NCBI RefSeq assembly: GCF_027622875.1
Contig: NZ_JAPZVP010000012.1
Location: 1 to 64,000, forward strand
Direction: 5' to 3'
Length of the DNA: 64,000 nucleotides
Source: Glycomyces luteolus
Lineage (GTDB): Bacteria; Actinomycetota; Actinomycetes; Mycobacteriales; Micromonosporaceae
Each line of letters opens with the position of its first letter. The stretch's first letter is position 1. Positions 1 to 8,574 of this stretch are shown here, one piece after another. The notes beneath the pieces were generated by a model. The model searched no databases and was not told the DNA's origin. It saw only the letters and a list, made by a program, of their open reading frames with translations. Both the position numbers and the translations under genes were made by a program.

Positions 1-7
1 CGGGTTT

Positions 8-125
8 GTTTGGTGGTGAGAGCGGAAGTGACACACCCGGTCCCATTCCGAACCCGGTCGTTACGGCTTCCAGCGCCGATGGTACTGCACTCGAGAGGGT
101 GTGGGAGAGCAGGACACCGCCAAAC
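8..125 (+). rRNA. rrf: 5S ribosomal RNA
   Basis: The 5' strand GTTTGGTGGTG pairs with the 3' strand CACCGCCAAAC to form the terminal helix I. The conserved interior blocks CATTCCGAACCCGG, CAGCGCCGATGGTACTGC and GTGGGAGAGCAGGAC are present, as in actinobacterial 5S rRNA. The length of about 118 nt is normal for the family. It must be the end of an rRNA operon whose 16S and 23S genes lie before the window. Two hairpins follow directly. Confidence 0.97.
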
Positions 126-137
126 ATTTACGTTCGG

Positions 138-175
138 AAAAGGCCCGACGCTTATGCGTCGGGCCTTTTCTTTTT
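138..175 (+). terminator. Rho-independent terminator of the rRNA operon
   Basis: A 14-bp perfect stem (AAAAGGCCCGACGC pairing with GCGTCGGGCCTTTT) has a four-base loop and is followed by TCTTTTT. It lies 13 nt after the 5S gene, so it ends the rRNA transcript. Confidence 0.93.
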
Positions 176-185
176 GCCTCAATGC

Positions 186-215
186 AGAGCTCCACCTGTA
201 CGGTGGAGCTCTTTT
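186..215 (+). terminator. Second hairpin terminator behind the 5S gene
   Basis: An 11-bp stem (AGAGCTCCACC pairing with GGTGGAGCTCT) closes a five-base loop and runs into TTTT. It is probably a back-up terminator that insulates nadD from the rRNA operon. Confidence 0.8.
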
Positions 216-254
216 GCGTGTCCCCGAATCGAGTGGGCGCGATAGGATTCGGCT

Positions 255-845
255 GTGGTTCGTCGCATCGGAGTTTTCGGGGGGACTTTCGATCCGCCAC
301 ATCTGGGGCACCTTGTGGCCGCCAGTGAGGCGGCGTTCCGGTGTGCCCTTGATGAAGTGGTGTTCGTCCCTACCGGCGATCCATGGCAGAAGCACCATCT
401 CAAGGTCACCGATGCCCCGGCGCGGCTGGCGATGACGCGTTCGGCGGTCGAGCCCGATCCGCTGTTCCGGGTCAGCACCTGCGACATCGAGCGGGGAGGC
501 GCCACATACGCGGTGGACACCGTCGCGGATGTGCGGGCGGAGTACGACGAGGAAGTGGACTTGCACTTCATCATCGGTGCCGACTCGCTGGAGAACCTCC
601 ACACCTGGCATCGGGTCGAGGAGCTTTGCAGGGCAGTGAAGTTCATCGCGTTGAACCGTCCGGGGCACTCGCGCCGCGAGGTCGACACGACGTTCGGGGC
701 TCGAGTCGAGTTCATCGACATGCCCGCAGTGGACCTCTCATCGACCGAATGCCGTGAGCGCGTACGCGACGGGCGGCCGATCAGGTACCTCGTGACCGAT
801 CCGGTCGCGGCGTACGTGCGGGAGCACGGGCTTTACCGCGGCTGA
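255..845 (+). CDS. nadD: Nicotinate-nucleotide adenylyltransferase
   Basis: NadD transfers AMP from ATP to nicotinate mononucleotide to form deamido-NAD in cytosolic NAD synthesis. The 196-residue protein starts with the nucleotidyltransferase signature GGTFDPPHLGHL (residues 9-20), which holds the HxGH-type triphosphate-binding site. Near residue 160 is SSTECRERV, the family's second phosphate-binding motif. The length is typical. The GTG start was chosen because the protein then begins MVRRIGVFGG, right before the first beta strand. The gene precedes rsfS, the same pairing seen in Mycobacterium tuberculosis. Confidence 0.95.
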   Translation: MVRRIGVFGGTFDPPHLGHLVAASEAAFRCALDEVVFVPTGDPWQKHHLKVTDAPARLAMTRSAVEPDPLFRVSTCDIERGGATYAVDTVADVRAEYDEEVDLHFIIGADSLENLHTWHRVEELCRAVKFIALNRPGHSRREVDTTFGARVEFIDMPAVDLSSTECRERVRDGRPIRYLVTDPVAAYVREHGLYRG

Positions 846-922
846 CTGCTGGGATGCTTCGCACAGCGACTGGCGTGAAACAGGGAAGTCGTCGTCGTAC
901 CCCGCGTGTAAGACTAGAGCTG

Positions 923-941
923 CACCGGTGGAGCACCGGTG
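923..941 (+). promoter_or_regulatory. Paired CACCGGTG palindromes before rsfS
   Basis: The 8-bp palindrome CACCGGTG occurs at 923-930 and again at 934-941, one helical turn apart. It lies between the nadD end and the rsfS ribosome site (AGGAG, 956-960). It could bind a dimeric regulator or be a short tandem duplication. No regulator is identified. Confidence 0.3.
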
Positions 942-965
942 GGAAACCCAGTGTCAGGAGCGTTC

Positions 966-1388
966 GTGACCGCAAGTGAAACCGCCAAGACCCTGGCCTT
1001 TTCTGCAGCCCAGGCGGCGGCTGACAAGAAGGCCTTCGCCATCAACCTTCGGGACGTCACCTCGAAGATCGCCCTCACGGACGTCTTCGTGATCGTTTCG
1101 GCCTCGAACGAGCGGCAGGTCCACGCGGTCGTCGACGCGGTCGAGGAGAAGCTCATCAAGGAGCACGACACCCGTCCGCTGCGCCGCGAGGGCAAGGGCG
1201 GCGAGCAGTGGGTGCTGTTGGACTACAACGAGATCGTGGTGCACGTCTTCCACAAGGAAGCCCGCGACTACTACGGTCTCGACGGTCTCTGGAAGGACTG
1301 CCCGGAGATCGAATTCGTCGACGAGACAGACGCGGAGCGGGCCCGCCGTGCCGAGGCTGCTGAGGGTGACGGCGAGGCCGGCGAGTGA
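966..1388 (+). CDS. rsfS: Ribosome silencing factor RsfS
   Basis: RsfS (Iojap/DUF143 family) binds ribosomal protein L14 and blocks subunit joining when nutrients run low. The 140-residue product has the family core, including VFVIVSASNERQV and the WVLLDYNEIVVHVFHKEAR segment. The C-terminus is an acidic, Glu/Ala-rich tail common in actinobacteria. The GTG at 966 was chosen over an in-frame GTG at 939 because AGGAG sits five bases upstream and the protein then begins MTASETAK, as in relatives. Its stop overlaps the next start by four bases (GTGA), so the two are translationally coupled. Confidence 0.93.
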   Translation: MTASETAKTLAFSAAQAAADKKAFAINLRDVTSKIALTDVFVIVSASNERQVHAVVDAVEEKLIKEHDTRPLRREGKGGEQWVLLDYNEIVVHVFHKEARDYYGLDGLWKDCPEIEFVDETDAERARRAEAAEGDGEAGE

Positions 1389-2041
1389 ATCGGCTGCTTG
1401 TCGTCCGCCACGGGCAGACCGAATGGAACCTCGCGGGACGCATTCAGGGCTCCACTGACATCGACCTCGACGTGGTCGGGGTGGCGCAGGCCGCTGAGGC
1501 CGCTCCTGAGCTGGCCGCGTACGAGCCGAACCGGATCATCTCCTCGGACCTGCGGCGGGCGGTGGAGACCGCCCGGCCGATCGCGGAGCTGACCGGTATC
1601 GAGATCCAGCTGGACAAGCGCCTGCGCGAGCGCGCTTACGGCCCCTGGGAGGGCCTGACGCAGCGCGAGATCGCCGAGCAGTTCCCTGAGGAGCACCGGC
1701 GTTGGCGCGCGCAGGAGCCACTGCAGCACCCCGAGATCGAGACGTGGGGCGAGCTGCATCGGCGTACCAGTGAAGCCGTGCGGGACATCATCGAGTCGGA
1801 GGTCGAGGGGACCACGATCGTGGTCTGCCACGGTGGTTCGGCGCGTCAGATCGTCGGCGGGGTCCTCGGTTTCGACGAGGCGTCGGCGAGCAGCCTTTCG
1901 GGGATGGACAACGCGCACTGGGCCGAGTTGCGGCGGATGCGTTCAGGCAAGTGGCGCCTGTTCGGGTACAACCTCGGTGTTCCGGCTCCGCACACGATCG
2001 GGCGGAGCCCGCTCGCGAAAGGCCAGCAAGCGACCCGCTGA
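1385..2041 (+). CDS. gpgP: Histidine phosphatase, probable glucosyl-3-phosphoglycerate phosphatase
   Basis: This is a 218-residue cytosolic histidine-phosphatase (phosphoglycerate-mutase-like) enzyme. The phospho-acceptor motif VRHGQTEWN lies at residues 7-15, and the second catalytic histidine sits in VVCHGGSARQ near residue 157. Arg and Glu of the RERAYGPWEG segment complete the pocket. In M. tuberculosis the gene in this exact place, after nadD and rsfS, is Rv2419c (GpgP). GpgP removes phosphate from glucosyl-3-phosphoglycerate in methylglucose lipopolysaccharide synthesis. The synteny supports the name; substrate specificity within the superfamily cannot be read from the motif alone. Confidence 0.8.
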   Translation: MNRLLVVRHGQTEWNLAGRIQGSTDIDLDVVGVAQAAEAAPELAAYEPNRIISSDLRRAVETARPIAELTGIEIQLDKRLRERAYGPWEGLTQREIAEQFPEEHRRWRAQEPLQHPEIETWGELHRRTSEAVRDIIESEVEGTTIVVCHGGSARQIVGGVLGFDEASASSLSGMDNAHWAELRRMRSGKWRLFGYNLGVPAPHTIGRSPLAKGQQATR

Positions 2042-2142
2042 CGGCGGTGTCGTTACCCCGGGAACCCTGGACCGGCTTCGCACTGGCGTCGTAGGCTTCG
2101 ATTGAGGTGCAACCGCGCCGGGCTCGGAGGCGTCAAACGGGC

Positions 2143-2622
2143 ATGAACACGCAGACTTCGCGCTTCCGACGGATCGCGGGCCCGACCGGCCCGCTCGTCG
2201 GCGCTTTCATCGGTGCACTCATGGTGGCCGTGCTCGCCGCGTGCGGCACGGGTGATGGCGGTTCCGACGGCGAGACGTCGGCGCCCGTGACCTCGGCCGA
2301 GCCGACCAGCGCGCCCGAAACGACCGAGGAGAGCTCCGTGCCGGATGACGAGACCACCCCCTACCTGGACCCGTCGCTCGGCGACTCGTCCAAGCCCGGT
2401 TCGTCGATGACCATCAGCGGCACGGTCGAGGCGGGCGTCGAGGCCGGCTGCCTGATCCTCGAGTACGACGGCACCGTGTACGGGATCTTCGGGAACTACG
2501 ACTCGTCGGTCGTGTACGAGGGAGCCACCGTCACGCTGCAGGGCAAGGTCGACGACGGGATGATGTCGATCTGTCAGCAGGGGACTCCCTTCGTGGTGGA
2601 GGATGCCCAATCCGCGGATTAG
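2143..2622 (+). CDS. Small secreted lipoprotein, function unknown
   Basis: A 159-residue protein with a basic N-terminus, a hydrophobic signal segment and the lipobox LAAC (cysteine near residue 35), so it is expected to be a membrane-anchored lipoprotein. A Ser/Thr/Glu-rich linker of about 45 residues follows. The C-terminal 65 residues (from TISGTVEAGVEAGC to PFVVEDAQ) look like a small beta-barrel of OB-fold type with two cysteines. The ATG at 2143 was chosen because GGAGG lies 12 bases upstream and an earlier GTG at 2107 would put 12 extra residues before the signal. Its job is unknown. Confidence 0.7.
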   Translation: MNTQTSRFRRIAGPTGPLVGAFIGALMVAVLAACGTGDGGSDGETSAPVTSAEPTSAPETTEESSVPDDETTPYLDPSLGDSSKPGSSMTISGTVEAGVEAGCLILEYDGTVYGIFGNYDSSVVYEGATVTLQGKVDDGMMSICQQGTPFVVEDAQSAD

Positions 2623-2635
2623 GTAATGTGGCCGC

Positions 2636-3484
2636 GTGACCGTCGTCGTCGTTACCGATTCCACTTCGGCTTTGCCTGAGCCGCTGCGCGCTGCGCGCAG
2701 CGGCTTGACGGTGCTCGGGATACCGGTGCTGGTCGACGGCGTCGAATACCGCGAGGGCGAGGACATCGGCGGCGAGGCGATCCTGCGCGCGATGCGGGAA
2801 GGCCACGAGGTGACTACCTCGGGTCTGCCGCCGGAGGAGCTGCGGGCGACGTACACGCGGCTCCTGGACGAGGGCGCGAGCGGGATCGTCTCAGTGCATC
2901 TGTCCGGACGGTTGTCGGGGACGGTCGCGGCGGCGGAGGCCGCGGCGGCGGGGTTCGGGGGCCGGGTCGCGGTGGTCGATTCGCTCGGTGCGGGCATGGG
3001 GGTCGGGTATCCGGCGCTCGCGGCGGTCGAGGCGGCGGAGCGTGGCGCTGAGTTGCTGGCTGCCGCTGCTGCGGCGCACTCGGCGATCGGGCGGACCTCG
3101 ACGTACTTCTACTTGGACACGTTGGAGTACCTGCGGCGCGGCGGGCGGATCAGTGCCGCTAGGGCGATCGTGGGGACGGCGTTGTCGGTGAAGCCGATCC
3201 TGGGCGTCGAGGACGGGCGCATCGACGTGCTGGAGAAGGTGCGCACGCCGACTCGCGGGCTGCAGCGCCTGGCGGCGCTCGCGGTGGCCGACGCGGGTGA
3301 AGCAGAGGTCGAGATGACGGTGCACCACTTGGGCGCGGAGCGCCGGGCCGAGGCCTTGGCGGGCTGGCTCGGGGAGCGGTTCGAAGGCCGGTTGCGCCGC
3401 ATGGACGTGACGGAGGTCGGCGCGGCGGTGGGCGCTCACTGCGGGCCGGGCCTGGTCGGCGTGATCACGAGGCGGCTGCCCTAA
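2636..3484 (+). CDS. DegV family fatty-acid-binding protein
   Basis: DegV proteins bind a long-chain fatty acid between two alpha/beta lobes and act with fatty-acid kinase FakA to feed exogenous fatty acids into phospholipids. The 282-residue product begins VVVVTDSTSALP, the family's first strand with the fatty-acid carboxylate-binding serine. SGLPPEE and the SVHLSGRLSGT loop follow, then TLEYLRRGGRIS near residue 165 and the C-terminal HCGPGLVGV. The GTG start lies 11 bases behind the lipoprotein stop. A DegV gene is present at the same place in the mycobacterial cluster. No fakA is visible here. Confidence 0.92.
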   Translation: MTVVVVTDSTSALPEPLRAARSGLTVLGIPVLVDGVEYREGEDIGGEAILRAMREGHEVTTSGLPPEELRATYTRLLDEGASGIVSVHLSGRLSGTVAAAEAAAAGFGGRVAVVDSLGAGMGVGYPALAAVEAAERGAELLAAAAAAHSAIGRTSTYFYLDTLEYLRRGGRISAARAIVGTALSVKPILGVEDGRIDVLEKVRTPTRGLQRLAALAVADAGEAEVEMTVHHLGAERRAEALAGWLGERFEGRLRRMDVTEVGAAVGAHCGPGLVGVITRRLP

Positions 3485-3745
3485 CCGGGGACTCCATTCG
3501 CAGATCAGCCAACTGTCAATTGGTCGGTTCTTGGTTCGAGGGTCTTGTGGTGTGCGGCCCCCGAGGTCGGGTGTGTTGGGCCGCGCGTGCGCCGGGCGGG
3601 CGTATAGGGCATGCCCCTTCCCACCCGCATCCACCTCCGACCAACCGAAGAAATGAGACGACTCTCCCACACGGGTCCGACAGTTCGCCGGGACGATGGG
3701 TTCGCATTATGGCGTCTCGCTGGGGCTCCGTCCACTCTTGTTGGA

Positions 3746-3780
3746 GTTATCCACAGGGTCGATTCGGGTTATCCACAGGG
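3746..3780 (+). promoter_or_regulatory. Two perfect DnaA-box sequences before comEA
   Basis: The 13-mer GTTATCCACAGGG occurs at 3746-3758 and 3768-3780, exactly 22 bp (two helical turns) apart in direct orientation. Each contains TTATCCACA, the consensus DnaA box. They sit about 50 bp before comEA inside the 343-bp gap 3485-3827. The rest of that gap holds nothing I can assign. They could mark DnaA control of the competence operon or be a chance short duplication. Confidence 0.5.
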
Positions 3781-3827
3781 CGAAAAGCTCGCAGTGACGG
3801 CCGTGTCCTTCGCTCGTTGAGCCGGGC

Positions 3828-4604
3828 ATGGAACGCGAACTGCCACCTGATTCAGCCGCTCTCGCCGCGAGGCTCCGGATGCGGCTCAACGATTCCGCCG
3901 ACGGACCCGGGGTCTGCAAGGAAACCGTTGACGCCGGTTCCGGTGAGCCCGAACCAGAGCCGGTGCTCAACCCGCCTCCCGTCCGACGATTCGAGGAGCG
4001 GCTTGAACGCCTCCAGAACCGACTCGGGCTCTCGCACCTCAACCGGTGGGTGCTGGTGACCGTCTCGCTCCTGGTCGCGGCGGTCGGATTGTCGGTGACG
4101 CTCTTGTCCTGGCCCGATGCCGAGCCGACCGCGACAGCCCCCGCCGCGCCTGTCGAAGCGACTGCGGCCGAGCCGAAAACGATCGTCGTCTCGGTCGCGG
4201 GCGCGGTCAAGGAACCAGGCATCGTCGAGCTGGAGGCCGGATCGCGGGTCGCCGATGCCATCGAGGCCGCGGGCGGGCTGGCCGAGGGCGCTGATCCAGG
4301 GTTCCTGAACCTCGCCCGGGTCGTCGCCGACGGCGATCTCGTCGCGGTTCCCGATGCCGCGGCGTCAGGCGCTGCCGCACCGGGTGACGGCACCGGCGGT
4401 GCGAGCGCCGGAAGTCTGGTGAACATCAACGTGGCGGGCGCCGCGGAACTGGACGCGCTCAAGGGCATCGGCCCGGTCCTCGCCGAGCGGATCATCGAGT
4501 ACCGCGAGACCAACGGCAGCTTCCAATCGCTCGACGAACTGTCCGAGGTCTCCGGCATCGGCAGCGCCTTGCTCGAGCAGCTCCGCGACCAGGTGACGCT
4601 ATGA
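3828..4604 (+). CDS. comEA: Competence protein ComEA, DNA receptor
   Basis: ComEA is a membrane-anchored receptor that binds incoming double-stranded DNA for uptake through ComEC. The 258-residue protein has a charged cytoplasmic N-terminus, one transmembrane helix (about residues 73-94) and an Ala/Pro linker. An SLBB domain (IVVSVAGAVKEPGIVELEAG) follows. The C-terminal 65 residues hold two helix-hairpin-helix motifs (NINVAGAAELDALKGIGP and ELSEVSGIGSALLEQL). This is the standard actinobacterial layout. comEC follows directly. Natural transformation has rarely been shown in such hosts, so whether the pair works in DNA uptake is open. Confidence 0.93.
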   Translation: MERELPPDSAALAARLRMRLNDSADGPGVCKETVDAGSGEPEPEPVLNPPPVRRFEERLERLQNRLGLSHLNRWVLVTVSLLVAAVGLSVTLLSWPDAEPTATAPAAPVEATAAEPKTIVVSVAGAVKEPGIVELEAGSRVADAIEAAGGLAEGADPGFLNLARVVADGDLVAVPDAAASGAAAPGDGTGGASAGSLVNINVAGAAELDALKGIGPVLAERIIEYRETNGSFQSLDELSEVSGIGSALLEQLRDQVTL

Positions 4605-4640
4605 CCCGACCTACCGAGAAGCGGCTTGTGCGGCGGTTGA

Positions 4641-6980
4641 GTGCGTCACGGGGTGGTGGGCGTCTTGAGTTATGAGTTCGCTTTGCGGCCTGCACCTTCC
4701 GAGGTCGTCCGGCGGGATTGGCGGCTGCCGCTCGTTGCGGCCGGCGTGTGGGCGGCGGCGCTGGCTGGCCTGTACGGGAACACAGTGAGCGGATTGCTGG
4801 TCGCCGCCGGCTGCGCAATCGTCGTGGCCTTGGGACGCAAGTGGAAGCGCTGCATCGCGGCGGCCGCTGCGACGGTCGCGTTCGGTGGGTTGCTCGGTGC
4901 GGGCGTGACGACCGTGCACGTCGCCGCGCGGGACCATGCCGGTCTCGCGGCGATGACCGCCGCAGAAGCGCACGGCGAGGCGGAGTTGGTGCTGCACACC
5001 GCGCCGAAACCGTCGACTCGCCGCCCGGAACTCGTGACCGCGACCGCGCGTCTGCACGCCTTCGACACTGATGACGTTGTGGTCGAAGGGCATTGGCAGG
5101 TGCTCCTCGTCGCGAGCGGCGACGAATGGCTCGAGATCGATGCCGGGCAGCGGCTCACCGTGCCCGCGGTGCTGCGGGAGGCCGATGGCGGTCGGCTGAC
5201 GGCGGCGATCGTCAGCGCCCGCGGGCCTCCGGAACGCTCCGGAACGCTGTCGCTTCCGAACCGGGTCGCCGCGCACGTGCGTGAACGGCTGGCGACCGCC
5301 GTCGAGTCGGTGCCGCAACCGGAAGCGGGCTTGATCCCCGCCCTCGCGGTCGGCGATGTGTCCATGATGGACCCTGAACTCGCCGCCGACTTCCGGACGA
5401 CCGGCCTGGTGCACCTCGTGGTGGTCTCCGGATACCACCTGAGCCTGGTGGTCGGCGCGGTGCTGGCGGTGGCCTTGGCGTGCAGGGCGGGCCCGCGCGC
5501 TCGCGTGGCCGCCGGGGCGGTCGCGATCGCCGCGATCGTGGTGGTGGCCGGTCCGCAGCCGAGCGTGCTCCGGGCCGCGGTGATGGCGGGGATGACGCTG
5601 CTGGCGTTGGCCGCCGGCCGGCCTCGCGCGGCGATGCCGGGATTGGCGACGGCGGTCCTGGTCGTGGTGCTGGCCGACCCGGACATGGCCGCGCAGGCAG
5701 GGTTCGCGCTGTCGGTGGCGGCCTGTGTCGGGTTGCTGCTCCTGGCATTCCGCTGGGCGCGGCCGCTGGAGCACCGCGGCTGGCCGCAGTCGGTCGCGCT
5801 GGCGGTCACGATCCCGCTGGCGACACAGGTGGCGGTCACGCCGCTGCTGATCGGTCTCGGCAGCGGGGTGAGCCTCGTGTCGGTTCCGGTGAACGTGTTG
5901 GCGGCCTTGGTGGCCGCGCCGGTCGTGGTGCTCGCCGTGGGCGCGGCCGCGGTGGCCGCCGTGTGGCTCCCGGCCGGGGAGGTGGCGGTCCAATTGGCGG
6001 CCGTCCCGGCCCGGTGGCTGATCTGGTTGGCGCGCAACGGGGCGGAGATCCCCGGAGCGCTCCTGCCGTTGCCCGGGGGCCTGTGGTGGGGCCTGGGCTC
6101 GGCCGCGGCGCTGGCGGTGCTGATCGCGCTGCTGCAGATTCGTCGATTGCGCGTCCCGATCCTGGCGGTGCTTCTGTCCGCGGGACTGGGCACGGTCCCC
6201 GCCTGTCTGACGACCGGTGGCCCGCCTTCGGGCTGGGTGGTCACTATGTGCGATGTGGGGCAGGGCGATGCGCTCGTCCTGCCCGCGGGCGACGCGGTGG
6301 TCGTCGTCGATGTCGGGCCGGAGCCCGCGGCGGTCGACGCCTGCCTGGACGAGTTGGAGGTGGATCGGATCGCGCTGCTCGTGTTGTCGCACTTCCACAT
6401 CGACCACACCGCCGGGATCGGTGGCGCGGTGGAGGGCCGCGAAGTCGATGCGATCCTCGCGCCCCCGCCCGGGGAAGCCCGGTACGGGTACGAGCTGGTC
6501 GAGGAGCGGGCTGGGGTGGTGCCGGTCCTGGAGGCGGCGCCGGGGCAGGTGTTCGAGTTCGGGGCGACGCGGCTGGAAGTACTGGGACCGCCGACGGAAC
6601 TGCTGAGCGGCACGCGGTCCGACCCGAACAACAACTCGGTGGCGGTGCGGGCGGACGTGGCGGGGACGAGCGTGCTGCTGACGGGCGACGTCGAGCTCGA
6701 AGGCCAGCGCGCCCTGCTCGGCAGCGGGGCGGTGCTCGGCGTGGACGTGCTGAAGGTCCCGCATCACGGGTCCTCGTTCCAGGTGCGGGAGTTTCTGGAG
6801 ACCGCCGATCCGGCGGTGGCGCTGGTCGGCGTGGGGGCGGGCAACGAGTACGGGCACCCCGATCCGGGGGCGCTGGGAGTGCTGGAAGAAGGCGGGGCGT
6901 TGGTGCTCCGGACGGACGAGTCAGGCTGGATCACGGTGGTGCGCAATGGCGACGCGTTCGAGGTGACGACGGCCGATTGA
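4641..6980 (+). CDS. comEC: ComEC/Rec2 DNA-uptake channel with metallo-beta-lactamase domain
   Basis: ComEC forms the inner-membrane channel that passes single-stranded DNA into the cell. The 779-residue protein has two N-terminal membrane helices and an OB-like extracellular segment. The Competence domain follows with many helices (about residues 230-530; key stretch LVHLVVVSGYHLSLV). A C-terminal metallo-beta-lactamase-like domain begins at VTMCDVGQGDALV. Its zinc motif SHFHIDHTAG and the later VPHHGSS are intact, so the putative nuclease site is preserved. The GTG start is uncertain: an ATG overlapping the comEA stop meets a stop codon after 13 codons, and a later start is possible. Confidence 0.92.
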   Translation: MRHGVVGVLSYEFALRPAPSEVVRRDWRLPLVAAGVWAAALAGLYGNTVSGLLVAAGCAIVVALGRKWKRCIAAAAATVAFGGLLGAGVTTVHVAARDHAGLAAMTAAEAHGEAELVLHTAPKPSTRRPELVTATARLHAFDTDDVVVEGHWQVLLVASGDEWLEIDAGQRLTVPAVLREADGGRLTAAIVSARGPPERSGTLSLPNRVAAHVRERLATAVESVPQPEAGLIPALAVGDVSMMDPELAADFRTTGLVHLVVVSGYHLSLVVGAVLAVALACRAGPRARVAAGAVAIAAIVVVAGPQPSVLRAAVMAGMTLLALAAGRPRAAMPGLATAVLVVVLADPDMAAQAGFALSVAACVGLLLLAFRWARPLEHRGWPQSVALAVTIPLATQVAVTPLLIGLGSGVSLVSVPVNVLAALVAAPVVVLAVGAAAVAAVWLPAGEVAVQLAAVPARWLIWLARNGAEIPGALLPLPGGLWWGLGSAAALAVLIALLQIRRLRVPILAVLLSAGLGTVPACLTTGGPPSGWVVTMCDVGQGDALVLPAGDAVVVVDVGPEPAAVDACLDELEVDRIALLVLSHFHIDHTAGIGGAVEGREVDAILAPPPGEARYGYELVEERAGVVPVLEAAPGQVFEFGATRLEVLGPPTELLSGTRSDPNNNSVAVRADVAGTSVLLTGDVELEGQRALLGSGAVLGVDVLKVPHHGSSFQVREFLETADPAVALVGVGAGNEYGHPDPGALGVLEEGGALVLRTDESGWITVVRNGDAFEVTTAD

Positions 6981-7142
6981 GATGAGGCCTACCGACCGTG
7001 CCCGGTGAGTCACCTTTCGGGTGAATGGGCGGCGGATCGAGTAGTGCGGACCGGCATGATCGGGCAGCACACTGGGGTTGCGCGGGAGATGATGGCCCGG
7101 TCGAAACCCGCGGGTCCGCGGGCGGCATGGGAGGATGGTCCG

Positions 7143-8135
7143 GTGGCTGCACTCGAACCCATCCGCCTGATCCAGGGCGACGACGAATTCCTCGCCGAGC
7201 GGGCCGCCGCCGACTTCGTGAAGGCGGTTCGCGCCGAGCTCCCGGACGAGGAGGGCGCGCCCGCCGTCAACCGCATCAGCGGCGGCGACCTCACCGCGGG
7301 CGCCTTCGCGGAGCTGACCAGTCCGACCCTGTTCGGCGGCGCGGTCGTCGGCATCATCGAGTCGGGCCAGGATGTCGACAAGGACCTCGCCGCCTCCGTG
7401 CTCGCGTTCGCCAAGCAGCCCGCTCCCGGCATCTACCTCGCGGTGTGCCACAACGGCGGCAACAAGGGCAAGGGCCTCGCCGAAGGCTTGAAGAAGCTCA
7501 ACGTCGAGGTCGTGCGCGTCTCCAAGATCAAGCGGCAGCCCGACCGGGTGGCCTTCGTGCGCGGTGAACTGCGCGACGCCGGGGCCTCGCCGCGGTCGGC
7601 TTCGGCGGAGATCGCCGACACGATCATTCAGGCGGTCGGCTCCGACCTGCGAGAGCTCGCTTCGGCGTGCGCGCAGCTCGTCGCCGACACCGACGGCAAG
7701 ATCACCCAGGAGAGCGTGGCCCAGTACTACTCCGGCCGCGCCGAGGTCTCCGGCTTCACCGTCGCCGACGCGACGATCGCCGGGGACACGGCCGAGGCGC
7801 TCGGTGCGCTCCGCTGGGCCATGCAGGTCGGGGTCGACGCGGTGCCGATCGCAGACGCGCTGGCGATGGCCGTGCGCAACCTCTCCCGAGTCGCCGCCGA
7901 GCGCGGCGGGGCGGCGCAGCTCGCCGGTCAGCTCGGCATGGCGCCGTGGCAGATCGAGAAGGCGCGAAAGCAGGCCCGCAACTGGACCGCGGACGCCCTC
8001 GCCGAGGCGATGCGGGTGTGCGCGCGCTTGAACGGCGAGGTCAAGGGCGGCGCCGACGACCGGGGTTGGGCGCTCGAGCACGCGATCCTGGAGATCACCC
8101 GACTGAGCGCCGCAGGGAAGGGCAGCCGTGTCTGA
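7143..8135 (+). CDS. holA: DNA polymerase III subunit delta
   Basis: HolA is the delta subunit of the clamp-loader complex and opens the sliding clamp. The 330-residue product starts LEPIRLIQGDDEFL, the family's first strand. It then has the usual weakly conserved AAA+ domains I and II and the C-terminal helical domain (GALRWAMQVGVDAVPIADALAM and the RNLSRVAA region). GTG 7143 was selected because GGAGG ends about eight bases upstream; the in-frame codons before it encode no conserved sequence. It follows comEC as in mycobacteria. The 160-bp gap before it shows no clear signal. Confidence 0.9.
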   Translation: MAALEPIRLIQGDDEFLAERAAADFVKAVRAELPDEEGAPAVNRISGGDLTAGAFAELTSPTLFGGAVVGIIESGQDVDKDLAASVLAFAKQPAPGIYLAVCHNGGNKGKGLAEGLKKLNVEVVRVSKIKRQPDRVAFVRGELRDAGASPRSASAEIADTIIQAVGSDLRELASACAQLVADTDGKITQESVAQYYSGRAEVSGFTVADATIAGDTAEALGALRWAMQVGVDAVPIADALAMAVRNLSRVAAERGGAAQLAGQLGMAPWQIEKARKQARNWTADALAEAMRVCARLNGEVKGGADDRGWALEHAILEITRLSAAGKGSRV

Positions 8136-8379
8136 GTACCGTCACGGACGAGTGTCGAGGCCGCGTCGGCCCTGGTACGCGCGGGCGCTGCATCTCAAGC
8201 ACCTGTATCTGTCGAACATCTGGTGCGTGGTGCTCTTCGAGGGCTCGATCGCGCTGGCGGTGCTGATGGCGCTGACCGAGCTGGTGACGTGGTGGGTGGT
8301 GCCGGTGCTGCCGCTCGCGGTGGCGGGCATGGTGAAGCTCAATGACCTGATCGCGGGGACGCTGGAGCGGCACGGCTGA
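8128..8379 (+). CDS. Small two-helix membrane protein
   Basis: An 83-residue protein with a basic N-terminus (SRPRRPWYARALHLKHLY) and two predicted membrane helices (around residues 31-50 and 53-70). The GTG start overlaps the end of holA by eight bases, so it is probably translated from the same message. I do not recognise a family. The strong Arg/Lys start suggests an N-in topology. Confidence 0.7.
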   Translation: MSEYRHGRVSRPRRPWYARALHLKHLYLSNIWCVVLFEGSIALAVLMALTELVTWWVVPVLPLAVAGMVKLNDLIAGTLERHG

Positions 8380-8511
8380 GGAAGGGCGGTCGGCGGGCAT
8401 GCCGATCGTGTTCGGGGCCGGGTGGGTTGGTCCCCGGTTCTCAATGGTGCCCGTGGGTGCGACAGCCCTCGGCCGGCCGGTGTTCGGGGCGTAACGACGA
8501 ATGGGAACGCC

Positions 8512-8543
8512 GAAGGCCCAGAGGTGTGCACCTCTGGGCCTTC
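8512..8543. terminator. Strong hairpin between convergent transcripts
   Basis: A 15-bp perfect stem (GAAGGCCCAGAGGTG with its complement) lies between the holA operon and the convergent rpsT gene. It lacks a T-tract on either side, as is usual for actinobacterial terminators, and could serve both directions. The rest of the 195-bp gap 8380-8574 shows nothing else. Confidence 0.65.
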
Positions 8544-8574
8544 TAAAGCTGTGTCGCTGCTCGTTCGCTCGCGC

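Noticed and set aside
3746-3780. Possible replication origin
   Set aside because: Only two DnaA boxes, no AT-rich unwinding region and none of the usual origin genes nearby.
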